Source: Cycas panzhihuaensis (Eukaryota > Cycadophyta). From it: a stretch of 64,000 nucleotides of DNA. How positions within the stretch are numbered: the stretch's first letter is position 1; each line of letters begins with the position of its first letter. A program made the position numbers and the translations under genes. Shown piece after piece: positions 54,434 through 64,000 of this stretch. Where the stretch lies: contig CM041465.1 in assembly GCA_023213395.1 (NCBI GenBank), positions 13,454,001 through 13,518,000 on the forward strand, in the 5' to 3' direction. The notes below the pieces were generated by a model. That model was not told where the DNA came from, made no database searches, and saw only the letters and a list, made by a program, of their open reading frames with translations.

Positions 54434-54956
54434 AGTGCTTGGGAAGAAATAGAACCAACTGTGTGCTATTATGTGGAATGTTGCATAGATGCTTTAAAAG
54501 AAAAGAATGATAAGCCACCTTAGTTGGAAAGCATCCAAGAAAAATCTTCTCATATAATGATGCTCTGCAATTATTTAATACAATTTTAAGGAATAAAATG
54601 CAATAACAGTTTTTGTACTTGGTGTTCTTTTATTCACAAATTCGAATTGAGTATGGATTGCAATTATAGAACTTTAATTCTTGGTCTCAAATAAGTAAAA
54701 ATCTTCCTCTAAAGTTTTATAAAAATGTTCAAAAGTGGGTGGGGTATATTAAAGGAATAGAACAAATCTTTCAAAAGTAGGAAACATATTCTTTCTAAAT
54801 AGAAAAAAAAGATATGTAAACTAGTCCCATAATGGAATGGAGTATTGATAACACACTAGCCTATGTGTTAGGCCTTGATGCAAAATAGTGATAGGGGAAA
54901 AGTTAAAAACATAGGAAATCAATATCAAGACTAAGGAACAACCATGAATAATCACT

Positions 54957-55875
54957 GTGGGTGATTATTGGAAGGAAGAAATGGTGCAGCAAGTAACCAC
55001 ATTATTCTTGGGATATAAAGATATCTTTGCCTGGTCTTACAAAGACCTAAAGGGTATTCCATTAGAGTTGGGAGAACATAAAATAGAGCTGATGGACGGA
55101 GTAAAATTAGTGAGGCAAAGACCATATTGCATGAATCCTCAGTATAAAGAATGAGTCAAGGCTAAATTAGACAAATTATTAGAGGCAAACTACATTTTTA
55201 AAGTGGAGAATAGTGAATAAGTGAGCCTTGAAGTGGTAGTCCCAAAAAAAATGGGAAATTGAGAGTCTGTGTCAATTACAAAGCCCTAAATAAAGCCACT
55301 AATAAGGACCCATTTCCAATCCCTTTTATAGAAGATATTTTAGAGAAGGTTATAGAACATGAGATATACTCGTTTACTAATGGATTTGACAGATACAATT
55401 AGGTCTAAATTATATGTGAGGATTAATTAAAAATATCCTTCATCATAGATTGAGGTACGTATGCATTTCGGGTAATGCCTTTCAAACTCATAAATGCTCC
55501 TACAACATTAAATAAATAATAGGGAAAATAATTGAAGTATTTTTGTATGACTAGACATTATTTACTTTGTTAAAAAATCATCTTGAATGTTTACGATCAA
55601 TGCTAGAAATTTGTAAGAAAAATAATCTTTGTCTCAATCCTACAAAATGCGCCTTTATGGTGCCATTTAGAACTCTATTGGGGCATGTAGTAATGAAAGA
55701 AGGATTACTAATAGATCCAAATAAGGTCATAGGGATTTTAAACTTTACAGTACCAAAAACTCAGAGGAAAGTGAAAGCTTTCTTAGGAATGACAGGATAC
55801 TATCAAAAATTTATAAAGGATTATGCTCTAATAGTAAATCCATTGGAAATTTTATTAAAGAAGAATATAGAATGA
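54957..55875 (+). pseudogene. Gypsy-4 reverse transcriptase
   Basis: The frame 54957-55154 gives LFLGYKDIFAWSYKDLKGI and VRQRPYCMNPQYKE, the RT entry. Then KLDKLLEANYIFKVENSE, a frameshift at a run of eight A (55245-55252), VCVNYKALNKATNKDPFPIP, FTNGFDRYN (motif A Asp kept), and TYAFRVMPFKLINAPTT. The catalytic box is VFLYD (about 55539-55553), with the first Asp now Tyr and a stop beyond. The thumb is open at 55567-55875: CLNPTKCAFMVPFRTLLGHV, FLGMTGYYQKFIKDYA. Confidence 0.88.
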
Positions 55876-56440
55876 TAATGGCAACTTTAGTAGCAATTGA
55901 CATTTGAACTGCTAAAGAAAAAGATAGCCTAAGTGCCAAACTTGAGATTTCTATATTAGGAAAAACCCTTTCATGTACATGTAGACACTTATCTATTCAT
56001 AATTGGGGGTGTGTTAACACAACCAGAAGATGATAAAATTGATTTAACGAATTTATTTTGTGACTAGGAAATTAACAGATGCCAAAAAGAACTATTATGT
56101 GACTGAATAAGAAGGATTGGGCATGGTGTATGCTCTTTAAAAGTTTAGGCATTTTTTATTAGCTAATCTATTTATTTTCTTTATTGATCACCAAGTGCTT
56201 TAATATTTAATTAATAAGGCCATTGTCCAAGGAAGAATTGATAGGTGGCTCATGTTGTTTCTAGAATTCAACTTTAAGATTATACTGAAAAAAGGAGCTA
56301 AGCATACAATTTCATATGTAGTTTCAAGAGAAGTTTATGGGGAACTAACAACAAGTATTCAGGATGACTTCCCAAATGCAGAATTATTTGCCATTCAAGT
56401 AATACATGAGTGGTATGAAGATATCGTGTGATTTCTATCA
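55876..56440 (+). pseudogene. Gypsy-4 RNase H
   Basis: PFHVHVDTYLFIIGGVLTQP near 55970-56030 gives the first strand with its Asp. Then LADAKKNYYVTE-like text (56075-56110) and IDRWLMLFLEFNFKI..KKGAKHT (about 56236-56310). It ends near the integrase start. Frame changes and stops throughout. Confidence 0.75.
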
Positions 56441-57640
56441 ACAAGACAAACACTGGTAGGGATGGAATGCATTGAATGATAAAGCTTTATTAAAAGAACT
56501 TTTCCTTTCCAACTAATTCAAGGGATGTTATATAGAATGGGACTTGATCAAATTTTAAGAAGATGTGTAATGGGATGCAAAGTAGAAGCTGTCATCTAAG
56601 AAGGCCATGAAGGAATCACAACAAAACATCAAGGTGCATATCAATAAGTAGAAAAATTCTACTAGCAAGTCTATGGTGACCTACAATTTTTGAGGATGTA
56701 CAAAAGTGGGTATGGAGTTGTGATGTATGTTAACTAGTAAGAAAGCTATCAAGAAATCATTTAATGCCCTTGTGTCCTATACTAGCTCAAGTGCCATTTA
56801 AAAAATGGGGACTGGACTTTATTGGACCAATTAACCCACCAACTCAATGTATGAATGCATGATATATCTTGGTCGCTATAGATTTTTTAACAAAATGGAT
56901 AGAAACCAAAGTAATGAAAATATGCAATACATAAAGTACCACCAGGTTTCTATACAAAATGATAATCATTCAATTTGGTTGTCTATTAGAGATCATTTTA
57001 GATCAAGGTAATAGTTTTCTTAATGAAATGATAAAGCAATCGATGCAGGAATTCTCGGTTCAATATTTTAAGTCTTCTCCATATTATCCAAGGGTAAATG
57101 GGGAGCTAGAAAGCACAAATAAAATTCTAAAGTTGGCATTATCAAAATTTTGTAATGAAGGATGTATATATTGGGTAGAACGACTCCATTCAATTTTATA
57201 GGCTGATAAGATAACAATGAAGTGACCATATAAGCAAACTCCATTCCAGTTAGTTTATGGCCTGGAAGTTATACTCCCTTTGGAATTTTAGACATTAAGC
57301 TTTAGGGTGGCATTAGAACTACGACTGTCAGAGGTTGATTTGCGAGATCAACAGTATATTAAACTAATAAAGCTAGATAAAAAATGGGCAAGAACTTGGT
57401 GGGAATTGAAAGCAAAAAAGATGAGAAGAAAGGCACGGCATGATTAACACCTTAAAGTTCTATAGTTCTAGGAAGGAGATCTTGTTTGATCTATGATAGT
57501 ATATTTTGATTCAAACATAGGAAATTAAAGTTGAGATGGCTTGGCCCATATAGGGTAAATCACATTTGGTCAAATAGAGTAGTGTAACTCCAATAAATTG
57601 ATAGAAAACTATTTGAAAAACTAGGCAATAGAAGTCAACT
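56441..57640 (+). pseudogene. Gypsy-4 integrase
   Basis: N-terminal zinc finger relics GHEGITTKH (about 56604) and C..C near 56730. Core: KWGLDFIGPINPPTQCMN (56803-56855, first Asp kept), ILDQGNSFLNEM in the open frame 56959-57201 (second Asp kept), and NGELESTNKILKLAL with the Glu. All three catalytic acids remain. Downstream are PFQLVYGLEVILPLEF and, near 57525-57560, KLKLRWLGPYRVNHIW, a GPY module. No chromodomain is seen after it. Confidence 0.85.
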
Positions 57641-57744
57641 AAAAAGGTATATCACGAAATAAAAAAAATAAGAAGCACAAGAACCATAAGAACAAAATTT
57701 CCTTGTAACTTTTATCATGGAAGTAGTTGGTTACAAGAGAAGGT

Positions 57745-58800
57745 GTAACCTCAAAATCAAGAAATTAGGTTGTAATTAGGACATAAAGTTGTAATTTAGA
57801 TGTAAAGTTACAACTATGAGGTGAAGTTATAACCTGGATGTAAAGTTGCAACTTGGACGCCAAGTTGCAACTCGGTTATAAAGTTGCAACCTAGATGCAA
57901 AGTTATAACTTGGACATGAAGTTGTAACTTGAATGTAAAGTTACAACCTAAATGTAAAGTTATAATCTAGATGTAAAGTTGTAACTTGGACATGAAGTTG
58001 CAACCTAGATGCAAAGTTGTAACTCGAATACAAATTTGCAACCTAGACATGAAGTTGTAACCTAGATGCAAAGTTGCAACTTGAATGCAAAGTTACAACT
58101 TAGATGTAAAGTTATAACCTAGATGTAAAGTTGTAACCTAGATGTGAAGTTGCAACCTGAATGCAAAGTTGCAACTCAGATATAAAGTTACAACCTAGAT
58201 ATGAAGTTGTAACTTAGATACAAAGTTACAACCTAGATATAAAGTTGCAACCTAGATGCAAAGTTACAACTCGAATGCAAAGTTGCAACCTGGATGTAAA
58301 GTTACAACTTGGATGTGAAGTTACAACTTGGACATAAAGTTGTAACTTAGATGCAAAGTTACAACTTAGACATAAAGTTGTAACTTGGATGCAAAGTTGC
58401 AACTCAGATGTAAAGTCATAACCTAGATGTGAAGTTGTAACTTAGATGTAAAGTTGCAACCTGGACATGAAGTTGCAATATGGATGTAAAGCTACAAGTC
58501 AGATGCAAAATTGCAACTTAAATGTAGAGTTGAAATCTAGATGTAAAGTTGCAACTTAGACACAACCTAGATGCAAAGTCACAATGTAGACATGAAGTTG
58601 TAACTGAGATGCAAAATTGTAACTCAGATGTAAAGTTGTAACTTGAGTGCAAAGTTATAACTCAGACATAAAGTGGTAACTTGGATGTAAAGTCACAGCA
58701 TAGAAGCAATTCGCAATGCAAAGTCATAACCTAGATAATAAGTGCAACATGGATGCAGATTTGGCAAGTTAAGGCGAAGTTACAATAGGGAAACAAAGTT
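57745..58800 (+). repeat. 19-bp tandem array with palindromic core (about 50 units) in Gypsy-4
   Basis: The unit is AAGTTGCAACCTAGATGTA with frequent variants. The core GTTGCAAC is its own reverse complement; other units carry GTTGTAAC, GTTACAAC or GTTATAAC, each reached by C-to-T on one or both strands. Units are head to tail, mostly exactly 19 bases, for just over 1 kb, degrading at both edges. 19 is not a multiple of 3 and stops are frequent, so it is not coding. AAGTTGCAACCT also occurs 15 bases into the Gypsy-4 3' LTR. The array sits between pol and the extra ORF. Confidence 0.95.
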
Positions 58801-59430
58801 GAAATTTAGAGTTAATTGTTAAATTACCACTCAAACGTAAATGGGCAAGAGAGAGGTAGAACTATAACATGAAGGGAAAGTAGAAAATTATAAATGGAGT
58901 GGTAAAATAATGAATTGCAAATTGAATTACATGATTGTAATAGTGAAAAATTATGGACACAGGTTAGAAGTAACCAACATAAATTAAATCATGATTAGAA
59001 TGTTACATTTTGAAATAAACAGAAGGTCATGGAAATGGGAAGTAAAGTTAGAATTAGTTCAATACAGAGGAAATTAGAAAGGAATCAGGATTAAGCAAAT
59101 TAAAATGTAAAAGAAAAGTATTAACGGTGATGGTGACAAAACAGTGGAAAGCAATGATAATTGGCAGGCACACGTACCAAATTAAGTGGAGTGTAATGAG
59201 GATGACAAGTGGTTGACATGCATTGAATGAATGTAATGGAGTTATATAAAGAGTTACAACTGAGTAATTATAGCAATGGGGATAGTCATGATGGTTTTTC
59301 CTAGCATGGCAAAAATAAAATAGTAGAATTGAGACAGAACTAGTGAGGCTTTTGAAGATGAAGGAACTAGGAGACGAAATGAGTTCTAAGAAATCAAGTA
59401 AATGGCATAGATATAGATTAACTTATGTGA
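58801..59430 (+). other. Gypsy-4 spacer between array and extra ORF
   Basis: AT-rich and non-coding by inspection; no motif recognised apart from a few decayed array-like units at the left edge. It could hold a promoter or splice acceptor for the extra ORF, but no signal stands out. Confidence 0.5.
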
Positions 59431-61080
59431 AGGCAATGATGACATGATCATGCATGAATGGTTGGACATACTAGATGATGATCAAAGGAAGGTAATCTTG
59501 ATAAAGACTGGGTTTGCCCAATATGTACAGATTGGGTTATTTCCACTTGCAATGTATTTCTTAACAAATATGATCTTATTAGTAGCCCAACAACTAGATA
59601 TTCTAAATATATCAGCCCAAGCAATTATAGACATTTTAGGGTTATCAAAAAGGAAGAATGGTACCTAGAGATAAAAGAATTCTGTGGGAAAAGGTAGTAG
59701 AGGAATTGGGTGCTTAGGTCACATATGTATCAACTTCGAGCATTCAAATTACTAGTATCATGGATAGTTTGACATGTTAGGTAGCATATTTTCTTTTTAC
59801 AAGGGTAATACTCAGTCAAAAAAATATATTTGTGCCTATAGAAATAAGGATGGAATTGTCGTAGGTAGTAAGTGGAGTAATGTTTAATTAGACAACATTT
59901 CTCAAAGGAAGATTTCTGGAGAAATTAGCTAATATCAAAACAAAACCTCATTTAGTTATGTTTTATCATCAGAGCTTATTTCAAGCATTATTATACTCTT
60001 AGTATCCAATGATAAAGTTACCATATAGGAAACAAGGGGAAGCATCAATGATGACCTAGATAAATCATTTCAAGCATAATGGTGAGATGTTGCAAAGAGA
60101 GCTACAGGAAAAAGTGAGGGATTTTTTCTCAAGGAAGGCTCAGGCTAGAATTCTTCAAAAGACACTAGCAAAGGAAAAGGGAAGGAAGCAATAATGAGAA
60201 GAGGTGACCCTACAGAGGAAGGAGGAGAAAAGAAAAGAAGAAATTAAGAAGGGGAAACAAAAAATAGGAAGTGTGTCAGTGAAGAAGGAAGCAATGGAGT
60301 AACAACTAGCCCAACAAGCAGAAAAAATTTGTAACACTAAGGAAGAGAAAAGGAAAAGGAGAAAGATGGTTGTAGAGAAGGCGAAGAAGGAAATATTGGA
60401 GATCTTAAATAATCAACTAGCTGAGGTGGATTTTGATTTTAACAACAAAGAATTAATAGAAGAGGGAATTGACCCAATAGAGTGTCAGCCACACAACATG
60501 GCACATTGGAAATTTTCATTTTTGGTAAAGGTTATATGATATTTAGTGACTAAATTGGAGGTGAGGAATAAGAGTCCCCCTCTAGATATGCAGAGAATCT
60601 AGAATATAAAAGGCTAGTTAGCTACCTATGAAGTAAAACTTGAAATTTTAATCAAACTCATTATGAATTGGGTGGGTGAGACCTCTCATGTGGAGCATTT
60701 GGTACCAGTCTTCGGTGCCTTATTTAAGGAATAAATTCCACCAGGCCTGGAGAAGGTAATTCAGAAGTTGGGTGCCTAGATAATGTAGACACAGGAGGAT
60801 GAAGAGTACACAAATCACTTTTAGTCAATGATTAAGTCCTTGCGATAGGATTTGCTCTTCATAAAGACAAGGAAATGTGAGCTAGAAGAAGAGATTGAAC
60901 AAATGCATTCTGGAGAAAAACCAATAATGGCTCATTTTTAGGCACTGTGCAATGTAATAATTTTGTATGACCATTATAAGAAACAAGGAATAAATCTACC
61001 TTGCATGATGCATGGACTTGATCCGTATAAAATTCAAGCTGAAATGGAGAAGATTGAAAGGGACATAGAAGGTTGAATTG
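59431..61080 (+). pseudogene. Gypsy-4 extra 3' ORF of unknown function
   Basis: About 550 codons of degraded but coherent coding sequence after pol. It starts with the open frame 59444-59668 (HEWLDILDDDQRKVILIKTG, then YVQIGLFPLAMYFLT and AQAIIDILGLSK). It goes on through LEKLANIKTKPHLVMFYHQS (about 59925-59985), a Lys/Glu-rich coiled-coil-like stretch (60110-60400: ARILQKTLAKEKGRK, EEKRKEEIKKGKQK, VVEKAKKEILEILNNQLAEV), LEILIKLIMNWVGETSHVEH (about 60650) and a tail INLPCMMHGLDPYKIQAEME near 61000. The first part vaguely resembles plant mobile domain or DUF7745-like sequence; I cannot confirm this. No membrane segment or env-like signal. Ends just before the polypurine tract. Confidence 0.6.
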
Positions 61081-61142
61081 CTATGTTTCTCTCTTTCTTT
61101 GTTAATCTGAGCTTACAAGTAAGAATACTTGTAAGTTTTTTG

Positions 61143-61156
61143 AAGGGAGAGATGTG
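61143..61156 (+). promoter_or_regulatory. Gypsy-4 polypurine tract
   Basis: GAAGGGAGAGATG directly before the 3' LTR. Confidence 0.6.
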
Positions 61157-61515
61157 TGTGGCAGTTAAGTTGCAACCTTTTATTTGTATCTATAGCAGTT
61201 GTAACTAACTTGGATCACAGTAAATATAAATATTATGATGTAAAGGATGTGGGAGGAGAGAATTATTTTCAAAGAATGGTCACAACACTTTGGTTGTTGT
61301 CACACGAAAGGAGGCCAATCATAATTATGTGTCCATTGTAAATCCATTCTCTGTGTACAATTCTAGGTTGGCTCTGGTTATGAGAGAACTAGAGTGACCC
61401 ATCATAATGCAATGACTATGGTTCTTATGCTCTCATATGATGTTGCATATTAATAAATGTTGTAATTAATTGATTCTTATGCTTGTTCCTTATGAGATTT
61501 CGGGCATGGCACACA
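61157..61515 (+). mobile_element. Gypsy-4 3' LTR
   Basis: TGTGGCAGTTAAGTTGCAAC to ..CATGGCACACA. Within the first 55 bases it has AAGTTGCAACCT and AGTTGTAACTAACTTGG, both like units of the internal array. An 18-base segment near 61446-61463 (ATTAATAAATGTTG) is absent from the 5' copy. Confidence 0.82.
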
Positions 61516-61520
61516 TTATT

Positions 61521-61944
61521 GTTACATATAAAACACATAGTAGTTTTGTAGTAGAAAGGTATTTTCAATGGAAAATAAATACAAACTAATAAAAACTCAT
61601 CAATGAAGAACATTAGGTCTAGACATAGTTAACATGAAATTTCTAATAATGAAATTAAACATAAATTTTAGATCAAAATAAGATTAAGAGGATGTTATAA
61701 AGGGGTAAACATGTTCCAACTTAAGAAGCCTGATGGCTAGATTAATAACCAACAACCAAAGTCATACTAGTTATCAATTAAGGTATACATAGTACACCAA
61801 ATGGAATAAGCAAGAAAGTAAAGACATACATCAACTATCTATGATCATGATATAAAATATCAATGAGATATGAAGAGTAATGAAGCATACCTCCACTTAC
61901 CTATTTATCATAGTATCCATACCATTCTTGGAGGTTGAGAAACA
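61521..61944 (-). mobile_element. Gypsy-5 LTR, start (right of Gypsy-4)
   Basis: On the minus strand from 61944: TGTTTCTCAACCTCCAAGAA, then TGGTATGGATAC and a TAGGTAAGTGGAGG splice-donor-like stretch. This is the same LTR start as in Gypsy-2 and Gypsy-3. It marks the start of the 3' LTR of a minus-strand element whose body lies to the right. The frame 61425-61613 is accidental. Confidence 0.7.
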
Positions 61945-64000
61945 CAACTCCCTTAGTAGTAGGGTCTCTTTAACCTATGGCTTGAAGATGGTGTATGTTT
62001 CCAACATAAATGGTGTCAAATGCAATAATAATCTCATGTATATGGAATAAGGGATTGGGTCTACCATATTTTTACTTTATTAGTAGATGGTTGGAGGGTG
62101 TTGCTCTCAGTTTAACCTTATTAGGGAACTATGTTAGATATGTACTATTCAAGGAGAGGTGATGGGTTAACAATTAGATCAATCTCAGTAGGCTAATGGC
62201 CACCATAGTTTATCCTCATTATTGGCTATCTTTTAAAGTGAGGTGTCATATGGTTAGGGGATTACCCTGACAATAAGAGAAGATGGGCAACGTGGCCCAA
62301 AGCTAGGCCCAAAAGCCCTAGGCCCTTAGATATACAAAGTAATACCTTAAATATCCAAAGGGAAAACTTGATGATCAAGGTGATTCAGTATAGTTTAACC
62401 TCATTAGTGGCTACCTTTAGAGGAGGAGTTGTTTGGTCTCATCTCATAGCTATATTTTTTACTTTTTTATGTTTTATATTTTTTTTAATATTTTGGTTAA
62501 TTTATATTATTTTTAAGTTCTAGGTATGTGTGTGTATGTGTGTATTGGTATTTTATTAGTTTTATGATTATTTTTTAGAATTTTATGGTTTTATATTATT
62601 TTTATAGTTTTATAAGTAGATTTTTTATGAAAAGGAAATAAGCAAATAAGAAAATGACAATGAAATAATAAGAAGGATGAGGTCATGGGCATCAAGAAGA
62701 ATTACACCTTAGGAAGGCCATAATCTAGTTAAGTATGTATAAATATACAAAGTCATTTACCCTCATTTCAAAGCATGGGAAACCGTTTAGGCTCTCGATA
62801 GAGTCTGTCAGAAGTTGGTAGCTTGTCTAAGCTTCCCAAGTAGGCTAAGATTTTATGGGGTTGTCACCATAGTTTATCCTTTTTAGTGAGTTCCCCTCAA
62901 AGGTGATTCTAAGAAAGATTTCCTCCTAGGCATGAGTTTTAATTATGGGATAATTTAGTAAGAGTTATCAACCTATAGCAAACAATACTTAAGGATAAAT
63001 GACACTAATCTATCAATCTCCACATTTAGTCATCATGGGATGTGATGAATGGAAATAGAAAAGAATTGGGCTAGAAGGGACCTAGCATAATTGACAAGGG
63101 ATCTCAATTATAGCTAACGAACATGGTAGACCTAGATGAGCTAGGAGACAATGAGTAATGGTCTGAATACAATATATTAGGGCCCTAGTAGACATGCAAA
63201 GCATTGATTAATGACTCTATGATGGTGGTCTACTTAGCTATGTTGTTGGTAACTATGTCTAAGTAAACTCCATAGTATATGAGAGTGTATCTTAGGTGAT
63301 CTTGAATGGTCCAAGTTATAGTAGTAGGGCTAAGATTCCCATGGCTACCCCCATTAGTGTGGATGATCAATGTTATAGGGATATGCAAAGGCAACTCAAG
63401 GTAAACTTGCTAAATAAGAGGAGAAGGTAGGAATTAATTAACATCACTAGGACCTAAGTAGGTATGTAAACTCTGACTAAGATGATGAGTAATACTTGGT
63501 CCTTAGGAATGATTATATATAAGTGTCACAACCTCTTCTATAATCCACAATGGTTTGTAACCATATCAAATAGGTCTCGATCATGCTTATGACCATAGTG
63601 GGTCCATACAACTAAATCTAAAGATCCTAGTATGGCCTTCTAACTGAACCTAACCTATAAATTATAGGTAGGGATGAGATCCTAGATGCTGAGTAGGTGG
63701 TGGAAAATATGCCCCTCTAATAAACTAGACATATAAACACACACATATATATACACATATATACATACTTTTTTTTCTCTCTCTTCTTTTCTCTTTTTCT
63801 TTCTTTTATTTCTTACCTTTAAGGGAGAATATATATAGATAACCTAGATGGTTTCAAATAGGTGTGGAGATGGGTCAATCCATAGGGAAGTTAGGAAAAC
63901 CCATCATGTAAACTATGATTTAATAGATAGAACAACCAAACCATGGGAGATTAGTGAAGGAGGTAAAGCCACAAAATATCAAGAGCAAGTCATGTAAGTA
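61945..64000 (-). mobile_element. Gypsy-5 3' untranslated region, running off the window
   Basis: Next to the LTR the minus strand reads CTACTAAGGGAGTTG, a purine-rich tract candidate. Plus-strand ATAGTTTATCCTCATTA-type motifs, the complement of TAATGAGG(T/A)TAAACTAT, occur near 62085, 62125, 62206, 62390 and 62868, as in the Gypsy-1 3' UTR. A strong pyrimidine tract (63766-63815) is the complement of a purine patch like that at 10374-10455 in Gypsy-1. No protein similarity was recognised on either strand in these 2 kb. Confidence 0.6.

Larger units (their letters stand above)
51471..61515 (+). mobile_element. Gypsy-4: full-length short-LTR Ty3/gypsy element, 10 kb
   Basis: LTRs of 341 and 359 bp with near-matching 5-bp flanks. 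Order: LTR, gag with two zinc knuckles, protease, RT, RNase H, integrase with a GPY-type end, a 19-bp tandem array, an extra ORF, polypurine tract, LTR. It belongs to another lineage from the long-LTR elements: no second RNase H, and CCHC knuckles instead of the CHHC finger. It split the Gypsy-5 LTR. Stops throughout. Confidence 0.88.

Noticed and set aside
57745-58800. Centromeric satellite
   Set aside because: The 19-bp array is confined to the interior of one retrotransposon, with pol on one side and the extra ORF and LTR on the other.
59431-61080. Env-like gene in Gypsy-4
   Set aside because: No signal peptide or membrane anchor is visible and the middle is charged coiled coil.

Overview
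The window reads as intergenic DNA from a large, repeat-rich plant genome. It holds no intact host gene, rRNA, tRNA or CRISPR. Almost all of it is nested, decayed LTR retrotransposons: Ty3/gypsy elements with very long LTRs (about 2.6-3 kb in the two measurable pairs), one gypsy element with short LTRs, and Ty1/copia remnants. Reading frames are cut mainly by TAA/TAG/TGA at former CAA/CAG/TGG codons, the C-to-T and G-to-A decay expected of methylated plant repeats. The species cannot be named; a large-genome seed plant is the best guess. Element names are labels used only here.

Layout, left to right. (1) 1-1074: 3' end of Copia-A (RT/RNase H plus LTR), inserted in the 5' LTR of Gypsy-1. (2) Gypsy-1 (plus strand): 5' LTR remnant 1081-2766, gag, protease, RT-RNase H, integrase to about 9675, a second RNase H at 10923-11335, a 3' UTR with short repeats, then a 3' LTR ending at 31470. 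(3) Gypsy-2 (12541-28348, plus strand, LTRs 2947 and 2967 bp) is inserted in the 3' region of Gypsy-1. Its integrase region is missing, and a minus-strand, intron-bearing remnant of a plant mobile domain gene lies there. (4) 31471-48737: a copia chain, partial copy / LTR / copy / LTR. Its second copy is split by Gypsy-3 (35477-46470, minus strand), an 11-kb GC-rich insertion with a perfect CCTTC target duplication. Gypsy-3 lacks nearly all of RT, RNase H and integrase. (5) 48754-50149: a gag-only copia-like remnant with coding tandem repeats and a 3' LTR. (6) 50150-64000: Gypsy-5, a minus-strand long-LTR element running off the right edge; its LTR is split by Gypsy-4 (51471-61515, plus strand, LTRs 341 and 359 bp). 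Gypsy-4 has gag, protease, RT, RNase H and integrase, then a 1-kb array of 19-bp repeats and an extra 3' reading frame.

The long-LTR elements look like one lineage. Gypsy-1, -2 and -3 share a near-identical primer-binding-site region and a second RNase H downstream of where integrase lies or should lie. Gypsy-1, -2, -3 and -5 carry a TAATGAGGTTAAACTATG-like motif after the coding region. This resembles the Tat/Ogre group, but the RNase H position differs from what I recall of Ogre. The features most worth following up are that RNase H position, Gypsy-3's in-frame loss of the enzymatic core, the captured mobile-domain gene in Gypsy-2, and Gypsy-4's palindromic 19-bp array with its extra ORF.
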